Assembly (NCBI RefSeq): GCF_011303555.1
Contig: NZ_CP049868.1
Span: 124,001 to 188,000, forward strand
DNA from: Pedobacter sp. HDW13
Lineage (GTDB): Bacteria; Bacteroidota; Bacteroidia; Sphingobacteriales; Sphingobacteriaceae
Length of the DNA: 64,000 bases
Direction: 5' to 3'
A program made the position numbers and the translations under genes. The first letter of the stretch is position 1; every line of letters begins with the position of its first letter. The notes beneath the pieces were generated by a model. The model made no database searches, had not been told where the DNA came from, and worked only from the letters and a program-made list of their open reading frames with translations. Positions 9,022-17,876 of this stretch are shown piece after piece.

Positions 9022-10290
9022 TTAGATTATGGTTCCACTAGGTAAAATCGCTCCTTTTTTTATCACAACAATTCCGTCTTTCACTGTATAGAGTTCAAAA
9101 TCCCCATCTTTTAAATGAGGGCCTCCGTTTATTTTCACATCATTTCCGATCCGACAGTTCTTGTCAATAATTGCATTATGGATGTAACACCTATCACCGA
9201 TACCAATCAGCGAATTCCCGGCATTTACCTCCTGCTGAATCTCAATTAGTGTTTGATAGCGGTCACTCCCCATGATGTAGGTATTTGCAATTACTGAATG
9301 TTTACCAATTCTTGCCCTTATGCCCACTACTGAATGTTCAATCCGGCTAGCTTCAATGATGCAACCTTCAGCGATGATTGTTTTCTCTAAAGTTGTAGAT
9401 CGGATTTTTGATGGTGGGAGCATCCTTGCCCTGGTAAAAATAGTATGGAAATTATCAAACAGATCAAATTTTGGGATATCATCGGTTAACGCAAGATTTG
9501 CCTCAAAAAATGAAGAGATATTGCCTATATCGGTCCAGTATCCTTCATACTGATAGCTTAATACACGACTTCTGTTAATCGCCTTGGGCAGGATCTCCTT
9601 GCCAAAATCCTTTTCATCCAGATTCTCATTTAGAATGCTGATGAGGTATTCTCTATTGAACACGTAAATCCCCATTGAGGCTAGAAAATTACGCCCTTCG
9701 GCCTGCATTTCAGGACCTGTATCGGAGATCCACTCATCTAATCCTGTTTTAGGTTTTTCGACAAAAGAAGTAATCATATTTTCCTGGTCCGCTTTTAAAA
9801 TGCCGAATTCTGTTGCCTCATTGCCAGTTACCGGAATCGTCGCAATGGTAATTTCCGCATTGGCTTCAATATGCGCTTCGATCATTTTACTAAAATCCAT
9901 CTGATAAAGCTGATCACCAGAAAGAATCAGAATGTAATCAAATTCATGCAAACAAATGTGGTGCATAGATTGCCTCACCGCATCAGCTGTTCCCTGAAAC
10001 CAATCCGAATTATGCACGGTTTGTTCAGCAGCCAATATGTCGACAAAAGCTTTACTAAAATGACTAAAGTGATAAGTATTTTTAATGTGTTTATTTAAGG
10101 AGGCAGAATTGAACTGCGTCAGTACAAACATACGATGGACGCCAGAGTTGATACAATTGGATATTGGAATGTCAACTAAACGGTACTTTCCTGCAATTGG
10201 CACTGCCGGTTTAGAACGGGTTTGTGTTAGCGGCGATAATCTGGAGCCCTGGCCACCGCCCAGGATAACTCCTAAAACTTTGTCAGTCAT
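9022..10290 (-). CDS. glgC: Glucose-1-phosphate adenylyltransferase (ADP-glucose pyrophosphorylase)
   Basis: 422 residues, the normal GlgC length. It makes ADP-glucose from ATP and glucose-1-phosphate, the committed step of bacterial glycogen synthesis, in the cytoplasm. The nucleotidyltransferase domain begins with the glycine-rich loop (GVILGGGQGSRLSPLTQTRS) and KPAVPIAGKYRLVDIPISNC. The metal and sugar region has LILSGDQLYQMD near residue 120. FVEKPK and GYWTDIG are family motifs. The C-terminal third (from about 290) is the left-handed beta-helix that carries allosteric sites. No glycogen synthase or branching enzyme lies nearby, so glgC stands alone here, with only a doubtful small frame downstream. 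Confidence 0.95.
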   Translation of the reverse strand: MTDKVLGVILGGGQGSRLSPLTQTRSKPAVPIAGKYRLVDIPISNCINSGVHRMFVLTQFNSASLNKHIKNTYHFSHFSKAFVDILAAEQTVHNSDWFQGTADAVRQSMHHICLHEFDYILILSGDQLYQMDFSKMIEAHIEANAEITIATIPVTGNEATEFGILKADQENMITSFVEKPKTGLDEWISDTGPEMQAEGRNFLASMGIYVFNREYLISILNENLDEKDFGKEILPKAINRSRVLSYQYEGYWTDIGNISSFFEANLALTDDIPKFDLFDNFHTIFTRARMLPPSKIRSTTLEKTIIAEGCIIEASRIEHSVVGIRARIGKHSVIANTYIMGSDRYQTLIEIQQEVNAGNSLIGIGDRCYIHNAIIDKNCRIGNDVKINGGPHLKDGDFELYTVKDGIVVIKKGAILPSGTII

Positions 10291-10948
10291 ATTTTTTTTA
10301 TATTTGGTATTCTACTAATAGACGTTTCAGAATAAATAATTCTGTTTTGTTGACCTGGTTTATCTTATCTGCAATCAACCAAAATTTTCGCTGTGCCTAC
10401 AATTGCTGTAAATGGATAAGTTCTGCAAAAAAGTGACTTTTTATTCTTCTTTTTCTTCCGCTTTTTTATAACCGACGGGATATACTTACATTCACAATAG
10501 CCTAGCAGATATATAGTTTAAATTATTAAATAAAAAACATTTTTTCACCTTTTTGTGACTTTTATTTTCTGATTGAAACTACATACACAAAACCAACTGA
10601 TTCACTGTGAATTAACAACAAAAAAACATCAAGAAAACTACAGAAAAGCGTAGACTATCGTACTTTGCTACTACTTTTTTTATGATAAAATGGTAAAATA
10701 AAATCTGAAAACAGAAATGGACACGCAATCCTTCAGCAGTCATCGTATTGTTAAAGATATTCCTAAGTTATCCTATCCAGGAACGACCCACAATTTCTAT
10801 TCAATTCAGAAGTGCGATTTCTATTCAAGAATCTCAACAACATTAAAATGTCATTATTTAAGGTGAGTAAATATCTATGATAGCTTTTTCATCATATTTG
10901 ATTTAGTAATCTAACCATACCACTATATTAAAGCCGATACTGAAGACT
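10291..10948. other. AT-rich intergenic region with one possible small frame
   Basis: This 658-base stretch separates divergent glgC and the TetR gene and should hold both promoters. The first 400 bases are AT-rich without clear structure. A 49-codon plus-strand frame at 10717-10866 (MDTQSFSSHRIVKDIPKLSY...) starts with ATG and ends in TGA; it faintly recalls the start of AraC regulators and could be a remnant. Confidence 0.35.
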
Positions 10949-11590
10949 ATGCCAAGAAAAAGTTATGATGGTGTTATCCGTAATAAGGAACGAACAAAAA
11001 ACAAATTGCTCGATGCAGTAGGGCAAATCATTAGAAAAGAGGGATATACTGGTCTAAAGCTAAAAAAAATCGTCGATCTTGCCGGAGTTGACAGAAAAAT
11101 TTTATACACTTATTTTGGCTCAATAGAGAATTTAGTTGAGACCTATATCCGTCAAAGGGATTATTACATGGGCTTTGCTGATCAAGCAAAAAAGCTAGTA
11201 AAGGAGCATGAAGGAAAAAACGGCAAAGAATTGGTGCAGAAGCTACTGGTAGAACAACTGGAACACTTTTCTATAGATGAGGATATGCAACAGATATTAA
11301 TTTGGCATATCAGCGAAGGGAATCCCATATTATCAGGGATTAGTGAGGAAAGAGAAAGGATTGGCAGTATTTTCCTACGGCTTTTGGATCGCCATTTTGA
11401 GCATTCGAATGTCGATGTGCGTGCCCGTCTTGCCTTGATTATTTCTGGAATCTATTTTTTAGTCCTCTATGCTAAAAAGACAAAAGGACTATTTTGCGAA
11501 ATTGACTTAAATACCACAGATGGTATCGAACGAATTAAAAGAGCTATACAGGACCTTATAGAAGAAACTTTTGAATTAGATAAAAACTAG
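10949..11590 (+). CDS. TetR/AcrR-family transcriptional regulator
   Basis: 213 residues. The N-terminal TetR helix-turn-helix is at about 12-60 (NKLLDAVGQIIRKEGYTGLK, IVDLAGVDRKILYTYFGS), with the family pattern of a small residue at the turn and Y-x-YF in the recognition helix. The rest is the helical ligand-binding and dimer domain, too variable to predict a ligand. It is a cytoplasmic repressor-type protein. There is no adjacent efflux or enzyme gene in the same direction, so its target is unclear; it may control itself or act elsewhere. Confidence 0.88.
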   Translation: MPRKSYDGVIRNKERTKNKLLDAVGQIIRKEGYTGLKLKKIVDLAGVDRKILYTYFGSIENLVETYIRQRDYYMGFADQAKKLVKEHEGKNGKELVQKLLVEQLEHFSIDEDMQQILIWHISEGNPILSGISEERERIGSIFLRLLDRHFEHSNVDVRARLALIISGIYFLVLYAKKTKGLFCEIDLNTTDGIERIKRAIQDLIEETFELDKN

Positions 11591-11808
11591 AAGAGTCCAC
11601 TAAAATATTAGTTTGGATGGGCTATCTCGTAAATCTGCAATGATCATTAGCTAATAAATATAATAGGATGGCGATAATGGCTACTCACAAAAGAAAATGG
11701 AACATATAGAAATAGGAAAATCACGCCTCCTTTCTTATGTTTCCATAGTTGTCATCAAAAAAAAGATCACTAAAAGCTAATATTATTAAAATGAATGTTT
11801 CCATCGGT

Positions 11809-12110
11809 TTATCTTTTCCTGAGTGCTTCGATTTTTTTCGTAAGTAATTCCAGTATTGGTTGGCGGGCAATCAGATTAAAGCTCCAGATATCATCTGTAA
11901 TAAAAATATAGTTACCTTCAAAACTGTAGATAAAATCCCCTCCTTCAATTCCTATAATCCAATTTTCTTTTTTTAGGTCTGCATAAGGCGTAACACCATC
12001 CAGCAATATTCCCTGATTTCTTCTTCCCCAAAGCTATCTAGCATAGGTAAAATACTAGGTTCTTTACTCAGTCCATACATGGACAACATTTCATCAATTT
12101 CATTTTGCAT
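11809..12110 (-). pseudogene. Small hypothetical protein, frameshifted
   Basis: An ATG frame from 12110 (MQNEIDEMLSMYGLSKEPSI) stops early, and a second frame continues from about 12006 (LLDGVTPYADLKKENWIIGI) to the stop at 11809. Adding one base near 12006-12010 joins them through SFGEEEIREILLDG into a 100-residue acidic protein. The smooth join suggests a sequencing error or a recent mutation. I do not recognise the family. It is divergent from the DUF2004-like gene at 12285. Confidence 0.55.
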
Positions 12111-12284
12111 ATCGAATTAGGAAGCTTTTAATAATCAGAATTTATACCCATACATTACCAAATTACAAATTTTGATCTATAGCTGGATTTATCAACCCCA
12201 TTAGTATTTGCATAATTTTTGAGATTTGGCTGTTAATTTAATATTTTGTCATCCTATATCACCAACATTGAAAAGCATTAAACC

Positions 12285-12794
12285 ATGGACTACACCTTAC
12301 CTTATTTCGGGAATCTCGATCTAAACGCCCTAAATGAAGATTATTATTCTGCTATACAGACACCAAAGAATAATATCGCTATTGAGCTTAGTTTTGAAAA
12401 TAAATCTATTGAGCAGAAAATAGCTGATGGTATCCGTATTTTCCTTGAGAATATCGAAAAGTTAGACGAGAAAAACAAAATTACTATAGCAAAAGATTTT
12501 GAAGAAGAAGGCAGTGAAACTTCTAATTATATTAATTTCTACTTGACAGAATTTGATGAAGCCGAGTTATTGGATATTATAGGTAAGAAAACAGAAAAAA
12601 CGAAGATGGCAGACCAGCTATTGGATAAACTTGAATTAACCCGGATAGCACTATATCCTGATGGAAGGTACGGTTTAACTTACTATGCGATGTTCGATTA
12701 TACCATTTATCTTAATGGATTTCCCTGTGATCAGCTACTAGTACTCTTTACTGATCAACAGGGGAGTTTAGAAGATATAGGCTGGGATAGTTAA
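12285..12794 (+). CDS. DUF2004-like protein
   Basis: 169 residues, acidic, cytoplasmic (no signal). The C-terminal half (ALYPDGRYGLTYYAMFDYTI... DQLLVLFTDQQGSLEDIGWDS) resembles the DUF2004 family, whose members end in a pattern of the type LLVVxxDxxGxLxxIxWES. Function is unknown in that family. It is followed after 80 bases by another small gene on the same strand. Identification is by pattern only and should be treated as tentative. Confidence 0.6.
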   Translation: MDYTLPYFGNLDLNALNEDYYSAIQTPKNNIAIELSFENKSIEQKIADGIRIFLENIEKLDEKNKITIAKDFEEEGSETSNYINFYLTEFDEAELLDIIGKKTEKTKMADQLLDKLELTRIALYPDGRYGLTYYAMFDYTIYLNGFPCDQLLVLFTDQQGSLEDIGWDS

Positions 12795-12875
12795 GTTTAT
12801 TGTCAATCCAAACATTTACTCTAGGGATTAGCTTAACAAAGAATTGGAATTCGTTTAAAGTTTAGCAAATCATAA

Positions 12876-13406
12876 ATGGGTTTTGTAGTTTTGATTATTA
12901 TGGTTTTAAATAAAAGAATGATAGATCGTAGGCAATTAATAGAAAAAATTGAAGCTATCAGGTTAATAAAACAGCAATATATTTATCATACCTATTTAGA
13001 AGAATTGGCTGGCAAAAATTGTGAGCTCTGCGCACTTCCCCTGAATCCTTATGGTATCTATTTAAATAACAAACAGGCCATCTGCATCCAATGCTTTAAC
13101 GATTATATAAATACAAAAGATTATTTAGACAACTTAGAAATATTTGAAACCAGGGTTTCACGGACAAATAAACTGGCAGATAATTTTTCAGCTTCACTAA
13201 AAACCTATGGCCAAAATATTGACATAGATCTGATAAACAAACTTTTCAAAGACCTGTCTTTAGCTGAAATAGAACAAATGGTAGGATTTCCAAAAAGCTT
13301 CGGCAGTTTTGATTACGGGATTGAAGCCGGTCGTTGGAAATTGGAAAATCTACTGGTTGAAATTTGGTTTAAAAAGCAGGTTTGTACTAAGGTAACATTA
13401 ATTTAA
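12876..13406 (+). CDS. Hypothetical protein with a Zn-ribbon-like CxxC pair and a BamE/SmpA-like tail
   Basis: 176 residues from the first ATG; starts at residues 9 or 15 are also possible. Two CxxC motifs, C49-C52 (NCELC) and C70-C73 (ICIQC), can bind one zinc ion. The C-terminal 45 residues (SLAEIEQMVGFPKSFGSFDY... GRWKLENLLVEIWF) have the length and pattern of the SmpA/OmlA repeat found in BamE-type proteins. No signal peptide is present, so an outer-membrane role is unlikely. The combination is one I do not recognise as a named family. Confidence 0.6.
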   Translation: MGFVVLIIMVLNKRMIDRRQLIEKIEAIRLIKQQYIYHTYLEELAGKNCELCALPLNPYGIYLNNKQAICIQCFNDYINTKDYLDNLEIFETRVSRTNKLADNFSASLKTYGQNIDIDLINKLFKDLSLAEIEQMVGFPKSFGSFDYGIEAGRWKLENLLVEIWFKKQVCTKVTLI

Positions 13407-13582
13407 AGAGCAAGGGATAAATACTGAAAACACTACCGGATTTCACGATCTCCCTTGCTCCACTTGAGGGCAAATATTTCCTCCATTTTCGAACCATACC
13501 TCGACACCATACTCGTTTTTGATTTGTGTACTTGAGAACAAGTGACTCCTTCCACTATTCTTTATCACACTTAAAACGAAAA

Positions 13583-13621
13583 CTTTTAAGGCTGGAGTGT
13601 GACCTTCGTAGCCCTTAAAAG
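13583..13621. terminator. Likely bidirectional terminator hairpin
   Basis: CTTTTAAGGCT (13583-13593) pairs with AGCCCTTAAAAG (13610-13621) with one bulged G. On the minus strand the stem is followed by TTTTCGTTTT. It lies between the ends of the plus-strand gene at 12876 and the minus-strand transglutaminase gene. A second inverted repeat, GAGCAAGGGA (13408-13417) with TCCCTTGCTC (13451-13460), follows the plus-strand stop directly. Confidence 0.5.
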
Positions 13622-13646
13622 CTTTCTTATACTTAAAATCACATGA

Positions 13647-14639
13647 TTATTGTTGCTGCTGTTGTTGCTGTTGCTGCTGAATGACGGCATCCATATAACG
13701 CTGATAACTATTCTTTACAGGCTGATTAAGGCTTGATTTGCTATAGTTGATTTCTTTTGGCTGAAAGTAATTTTCTATTTCCATGTTTTCATCGTCATCT
13801 TGACCAACAGAAACCGTTACCTCCAGTGAATGGCCAGAAGTACCTTTAAAAACGCCCTTTACCGGAGAGCAGTCGCAAAAGTTCCTTCCAACCGCTAATC
13901 TTACATGGTTATCGTTGGCGATGCAGTTATTGGTAGGGTCGAGGCCCAACCATCCATAACCCGGGAGGTAAGCTTCCGCCCATGCATGGGTCGCCCCCTC
14001 CCCTCGCATCCCATCCCTGTTCGGACAGATGTATCCGCTTACATATCGTGCAGGAATCTGTATAAACCTAAGCATGGTGGTTAAGATATGTGCAAAATCC
14101 TGACAGACACCCGCCTTTAATCTTAATATTTCATCTATTGTTGTATCAACCGTAGTTAAGCCCTTAATGTATTCGAAATTCGTAAAGACATGATTACAAA
14201 ACTTCACCGCTGTTTGATAAGGGGTATCATTTTGATCCCTGAGGCCCATTGCTGTCTGTTTTAACATCTCAGCATTCTCAAAATATTCCTGCTTAAGATA
14301 ATCTATGAATGGAACATCATATTTAATCTCCTCTAGCGTATCCCATTGTTTACTGGCAAAAATATCATCCTGAGGAAGTGGTCTCGCAATGGTCTCCACA
14401 GAAATTTTAGAGAATATTTTCAATTGGTTGTGCGGTTCACTTTGGGTAAAAATACCTACTTCATTCCCATAATAGTCGATAAAAATATCTACATCCGGAC
14501 TTCCCGAAATATTAAGGTCATGCTTGACCACTTTTTGGTATTCATCTTTAATCGGGAACAATATAATTTGATTTGCACTGTCCCGAACAAGAGATTCATA
14601 CTTGTAGTTGGTAATGTGTTTTATTTTGAAGATAGGCAT
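13647..14639 (-). CDS. Transglutaminase-like protein with a C-terminal polyglutamine tail
   Basis: 330 residues. An N-terminal bacterial transglutaminase beta domain (about 1-85) precedes the papain-like core. The catalytic triad is visible: C179 in AGVCQDFAH, H218 in ATHAWAEA and D234 in LGLDPTNN. No signal peptide, so cytoplasmic. It is the last gene of an operon with an alpha-E protein (14657) and a circularly permuted ATP-grasp protein (15605). This trio is widespread, and published genome analysis has proposed a role in peptide ligation or modification; no substrate is known. The tail is ten glutamines in a row encoded by mixed CAG/CAA codons, an odd feature that could vary in length. 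Confidence 0.92.
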   Translation of the reverse strand: MPIFKIKHITNYKYESLVRDSANQIILFPIKDEYQKVVKHDLNISGSPDVDIFIDYYGNEVGIFTQSEPHNQLKIFSKISVETIARPLPQDDIFASKQWDTLEEIKYDVPFIDYLKQEYFENAEMLKQTAMGLRDQNDTPYQTAVKFCNHVFTNFEYIKGLTTVDTTIDEILRLKAGVCQDFAHILTTMLRFIQIPARYVSGYICPNRDGMRGEGATHAWAEAYLPGYGWLGLDPTNNCIANDNHVRLAVGRNFCDCSPVKGVFKGTSGHSLEVTVSVGQDDDENMEIENYFQPKEINYSKSSLNQPVKNSYQRYMDAVIQQQQQQQQQQ

Positions 14640-14656
14640 ATCGTATTTTTTAAAAA

Positions 14657-15592
14657 TTAAGAGTTGGCGAAATAATATTCATTTAAAAGATTCCCTATAC
14701 CGAAAAGTTCACTCCTAACTTTGACCAGATAATTGTGCAAGCCTTCTTCCTTCATACTGTAAACAGAGCTGTAGGTGATATTGCTGTTTAACCTTCCGAT
14801 GTTAAAGGAGAGGCTGCTGTAATGTTCCAGGTTTTTCTCGCTTTTCAGTCGCTCAAAATACCGCTGTATGTTATTCACCGAATAAATGGCAGACCTTGGA
14901 AAATCATGGTTCAACATAACCAGTTCCAGTACATTTTCAGCACCAAATCCCTCTCGGTAGGATTTCAGGTAAAGTTCGTAACCTCCCAGGGATAACAGCA
15001 GGTGCTTCCAATAAGAAGTATCTGTGAGAAGATCCGGATTGTTGGAGATGGATATAAATTTGATATCCAGGATATCGACAGACTGGATACTTCTTTCCAG
15101 GTATTTCCCGATATTCATGAAACTCCTGATCTCACCTCTTTCCATGGTGCTCTCCGCGGTACCATAATACAACATTACCTGTTTAATCAGTATATCCAGT
15201 GCAGTAATGGGATCCCCCTTCTGAACATGCCATAGCAGCTTAGGATCCTTAACCGTATGGTAATATTCATTCAGGCATTGCCATAAATCTTTGGCAATAT
15301 GTTCCTGTACACTTCTGGCATTTTCTCGTGCCAGAGTGATTATGTTCAGGATAGAATTTGGATTTTCCCGGTCAAAGAGAAGATATTCGACTACTGCACG
15401 ACTATCGTTTTTCATCGCAGAAATCTCTTCCTCATCCCCTCCTGATGAGATCCGGATCACAGGGTCCCATGTAAATTCATGAATGGTATCCTGTGAAGAA
15501 GCATAATTTATTTTTAGCATCCTTAAGATTCCATCACTACGCTCCACATACCTGCTTAACCAATATAAACTTGATGCTACTCTACTTAACAT
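14657..15592 (-). CDS. Alpha-E domain protein
   Basis: 311 residues, all-helical in appearance. It begins MLSRVASSLYWLSRYVERSD, the hallmark start of alpha-E (DUF403) proteins, which nearly always sit between an ATP-grasp and a transglutaminase gene as here. It is cytoplasmic and its biochemical role is unknown; a scaffold or partner role for the ATP-grasp ligase is inferred from the constant gene order. It begins 12 bases after the ATP-grasp stop and ends 17 bases before the transglutaminase start, so the three are one transcript. Confidence 0.93.
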   Translation of the reverse strand: MLSRVASSLYWLSRYVERSDGILRMLKINYASSQDTIHEFTWDPVIRISSGGDEEEISAMKNDSRAVVEYLLFDRENPNSILNIITLARENARSVQEHIAKDLWQCLNEYYHTVKDPKLLWHVQKGDPITALDILIKQVMLYYGTAESTMERGEIRSFMNIGKYLERSIQSVDILDIKFISISNNPDLLTDTSYWKHLLLSLGGYELYLKSYREGFGAENVLELVMLNHDFPRSAIYSVNNIQRYFERLKSEKNLEHYSSLSFNIGRLNSNITYSSVYSMKEEGLHNYLVKVRSELFGIGNLLNEYYFANS

Positions 15593-15604
15593 AAGGCTGA
15601 TAAT

Positions 15605-17047
15605 TTAAGATGATAAAACCCAGGTATCTTTACTGCCACCTCCTTGCGAACTATTTACAACCAGTGAACCTTCTTTCAAAGCAACCCTTGTCAGCCCTCC
15701 CGGAACTATGGATATTCCCTCCGGTCCATACAGTGCATAAGGCCTTAAATCTACCCGCCTTGGCTGTAAAATACCATCCATGTAACATGGAGCGGTTGAC
15801 AGGCTGATCGTTGGCTGGGCAATAAAATTTCTCGGGTCTTTTAATATTTCCTTTTTATAGGCTTCTATTTCCTGTTCAGAGGCAGCATGTCCCATTAACA
15901 TGCCATAACCACCACTTTCATTGGTCTTTTTAATCACCATTTTGTGCATGTTTTCAAAAACATACTCCTTTTCATCAGGGTTGCCCAAGCTAAAAGTAGG
16001 AACGTTTTTTAAAAGGGGCTCCTCGTTGAGATAATACCGGATCATATCAGGCACATAACTGTAAACTGCCTTATCGTCTGCTACCCCATTTCCAACTGCA
16101 TTGATAATGGCTACATTTCCTTTTCGGTAAGCACTCATTAGTCCTGCCACACCCAATACGCTGTTTGGATTAAATACCAATGGATCTATGTAATCATCAT
16201 CTACCCTGCGGTAAATCACATCAACCTGCTGTAACCCCGTGGTGGTTTTCATAAATACCTTTTGGTCACGGATAACCAGATCCCGGCCTTCAACCAGTTC
16301 AACTCCCATTAACCTGGCCAATGTGGTATGCTCATAATAGGCCGAGTTATACATCCCCGGACTTAATAATACTATGGTTGGATTGGAAACAGGGCGAGGA
16401 GATAAAGCCTGTAGATTCTTATACAAAATAGAAGGATATTCAGTAACACTACGCACCTTACATTGTGGAATAAGATCTGGGAATAGCCTTTTGGTGATTT
16501 CCCTATTCTCCAGCATATAGCTTACTCCAGAAGGCGTCCTAAGGTTATCTTCCAGCACATAAAATGTTCCATCGTAATCTCTGATCAGGTCAATACCAGC
16601 AATGTGGATATAAATGTCATGAGGGACATTTAGCTGATACATTTCCCTCAAAAAATGTGGGCAGGAATAGATAAGGGCTGGAGGTATAACTTTATCCTTA
16701 ATAATAAATTGATTGCTATACACATCTTTAAGAAAGAGGTTCAGTGCTCTTAAACGTTGTTTAATACCTTTTTCTATAAACAGCCATTCCGAAGAGGTGA
16801 TTACCCGTGGAATGATGTCAAAAGGAAAGATCTTTTCTATACCCTCACCACTATCATAGACCGTGAAGGTAATGCCCTGGCTCATAAAGAGCCGTTTTGC
16901 CAATTCTTCTTTTTTATTGAGATCACTTATCGATTCTCTTCCAAGATAACTGATGATTTTATGGTACTGAGTCCTAAGGTTATCATCAGAAATATACATC
17001 TCATCCCATGTATTTGACACATTTTGGTAATTATTAAGATTAATCAT
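15605..17047 (-). CDS. Circularly permuted ATP-grasp type 2 family protein
   Basis: 480 residues, the usual size. Family motifs include SQGITFTVYDSGEG near residue 55, FPFDIIPR, YVLEDNLRTPSGVSYMLENR near 170, and the C-terminal RPYALYG and GGLTRVALKEGSLVVNSSQGGGSKDTWVL. ATP-grasp enzymes form amide bonds through acyl-phosphate intermediates, so this is probably a peptide or amide ligase acting in the cytoplasm. It is the first gene of the operon with the alpha-E and transglutaminase genes. The 350 bases upstream are very AT-rich. Confidence 0.93.
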   Translation of the reverse strand: MINLNNYQNVSNTWDEMYISDDNLRTQYHKIISYLGRESISDLNKKEELAKRLFMSQGITFTVYDSGEGIEKIFPFDIIPRVITSSEWLFIEKGIKQRLRALNLFLKDVYSNQFIIKDKVIPPALIYSCPHFLREMYQLNVPHDIYIHIAGIDLIRDYDGTFYVLEDNLRTPSGVSYMLENREITKRLFPDLIPQCKVRSVTEYPSILYKNLQALSPRPVSNPTIVLLSPGMYNSAYYEHTTLARLMGVELVEGRDLVIRDQKVFMKTTTGLQQVDVIYRRVDDDYIDPLVFNPNSVLGVAGLMSAYRKGNVAIINAVGNGVADDKAVYSYVPDMIRYYLNEEPLLKNVPTFSLGNPDEKEYVFENMHKMVIKKTNESGGYGMLMGHAASEQEIEAYKKEILKDPRNFIAQPTISLSTAPCYMDGILQPRRVDLRPYALYGPEGISIVPGGLTRVALKEGSLVVNSSQGGGSKDTWVLSS

Positions 17048-17390
17048 AACTAAACCCCCTCAAATTATCCCTAATAATAAGACATTAAGCAATAAAAATC
17101 AAAACAAAACACAATAAATATTAAATTTTATCTAAAATTTCACACAAAAACATAAAAAAAACACAAACAAACAGCATTCACCCTAATAAAAACCAAACAA
17201 ACCTACAAACAACAGACCATAAACACACAAAAACCAGAACTAAAAACATTTATAAACAAAAATGATAATTCGTAATTTAAAGCGGCTAGAATAATCAAAA
17301 ATCTACGAGCCCCCTGATGAGGCTTTTTTAGCAGTGCCATTCAAACAAAGGCTGGTATGTTGCGATTTGCTGATAGAAGTTTGAATAGAC
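17048..17390. other. AT-rich spacer
   Basis: About 220 bases of nearly pure A/T/C low-complexity sequence (many CAAACAAAC-like runs on the plus strand) upstream of the ATP-grasp operon, then the terminator at 17308-17324. No gene is visible; the ATP-grasp promoter should lie here. Confidence 0.5.
17308..17333 (-). terminator. Intrinsic terminator of locus B
   Basis: On the minus strand AGCCTC, a 5-base loop, then GGGGCT (one G-U pair), followed within five bases by five T. It lies about 65 bases after the LacI fragment and marks the end of the locus B transcript. The plus strand also shows six T after the same stem, so it may act both ways. Confidence 0.5.
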
Positions 17391-17734
17391 CTATAAGTGA
17401 ATCATCTCCATTTCTGTATTTTCGCTATCTTGGGACTGGAACACCACAGCGGTATACCCACTTTGATGCACTGTGCAATGTACCGCCTCAATAAGCCTTG
17501 AAAAAAGATCTCTTTAAAATCCGGAGCAATAAGTCCAGGGATAGAGGTATTTCCCTTTTTGAAGGCGCGGGCTACAGGGCTTGGCCAATATCCCATTTTT
17601 TCTGCGAGGTCCTTAACTCTGAAACGCGTTTTTAAAGAAATAGACTTATGGTCAGTTAAAGAGCGAGAGACTGCACTTATTGAGGTTCCAAGTATATATG
17701 CCAATATTTTTAAAGTTATAGGTTCTACCGCCAT
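17391..17734 (-). pseudogene. LacI-family regulator, truncated and frameshifted
   Basis: The N-terminal LacI helix-turn-helix is clear (TLKILAYILGTSISAVSRSL, then FRVKDLAEKMGYWPSPVARA), with the hinge and the start of the periplasmic-binding-like domain (SIPGLIAPDFKE). After DFKEIFF the frame is lost at the A6 run 17501-17506. Adding one base restores family-like sequence (FSRLIEAVHCTVHQSGYTAV), which then meets a true stop at 17391. Even repaired it is about 114 residues against about 340 for the family, so most of the effector domain is gone. It lies downstream of the GH16 gene and was probably the local regulator of locus B. Confidence 0.8.
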
Positions 17735-17876
17735 ATTTAGATATTTTTACGATTGAAATCAGATTTATCGGGCAAAAAAGTTGTTGTTAAATCCTCAGGT
17801 TGTCTCATCCTCTTTAAAGCTTAAAAAGCTTAAACCGACAGCCGTCATCGTAAAAATCGACTTTAACATACCAACA

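Noticed and set aside
10717..10866. 49-codon frame upstream of the TetR gene as a real gene
   Set aside because: Only a faint resemblance to AraC N-termini; mentioned in the intergenic entry but not called.
13667..17047. A CRISPR array or mobile element near the AT-rich stretch at 17.1 kb
   Set aside because: The CAAACAAAC-like sequence is irregular low complexity without spaced repeats, and no transposase is nearby.
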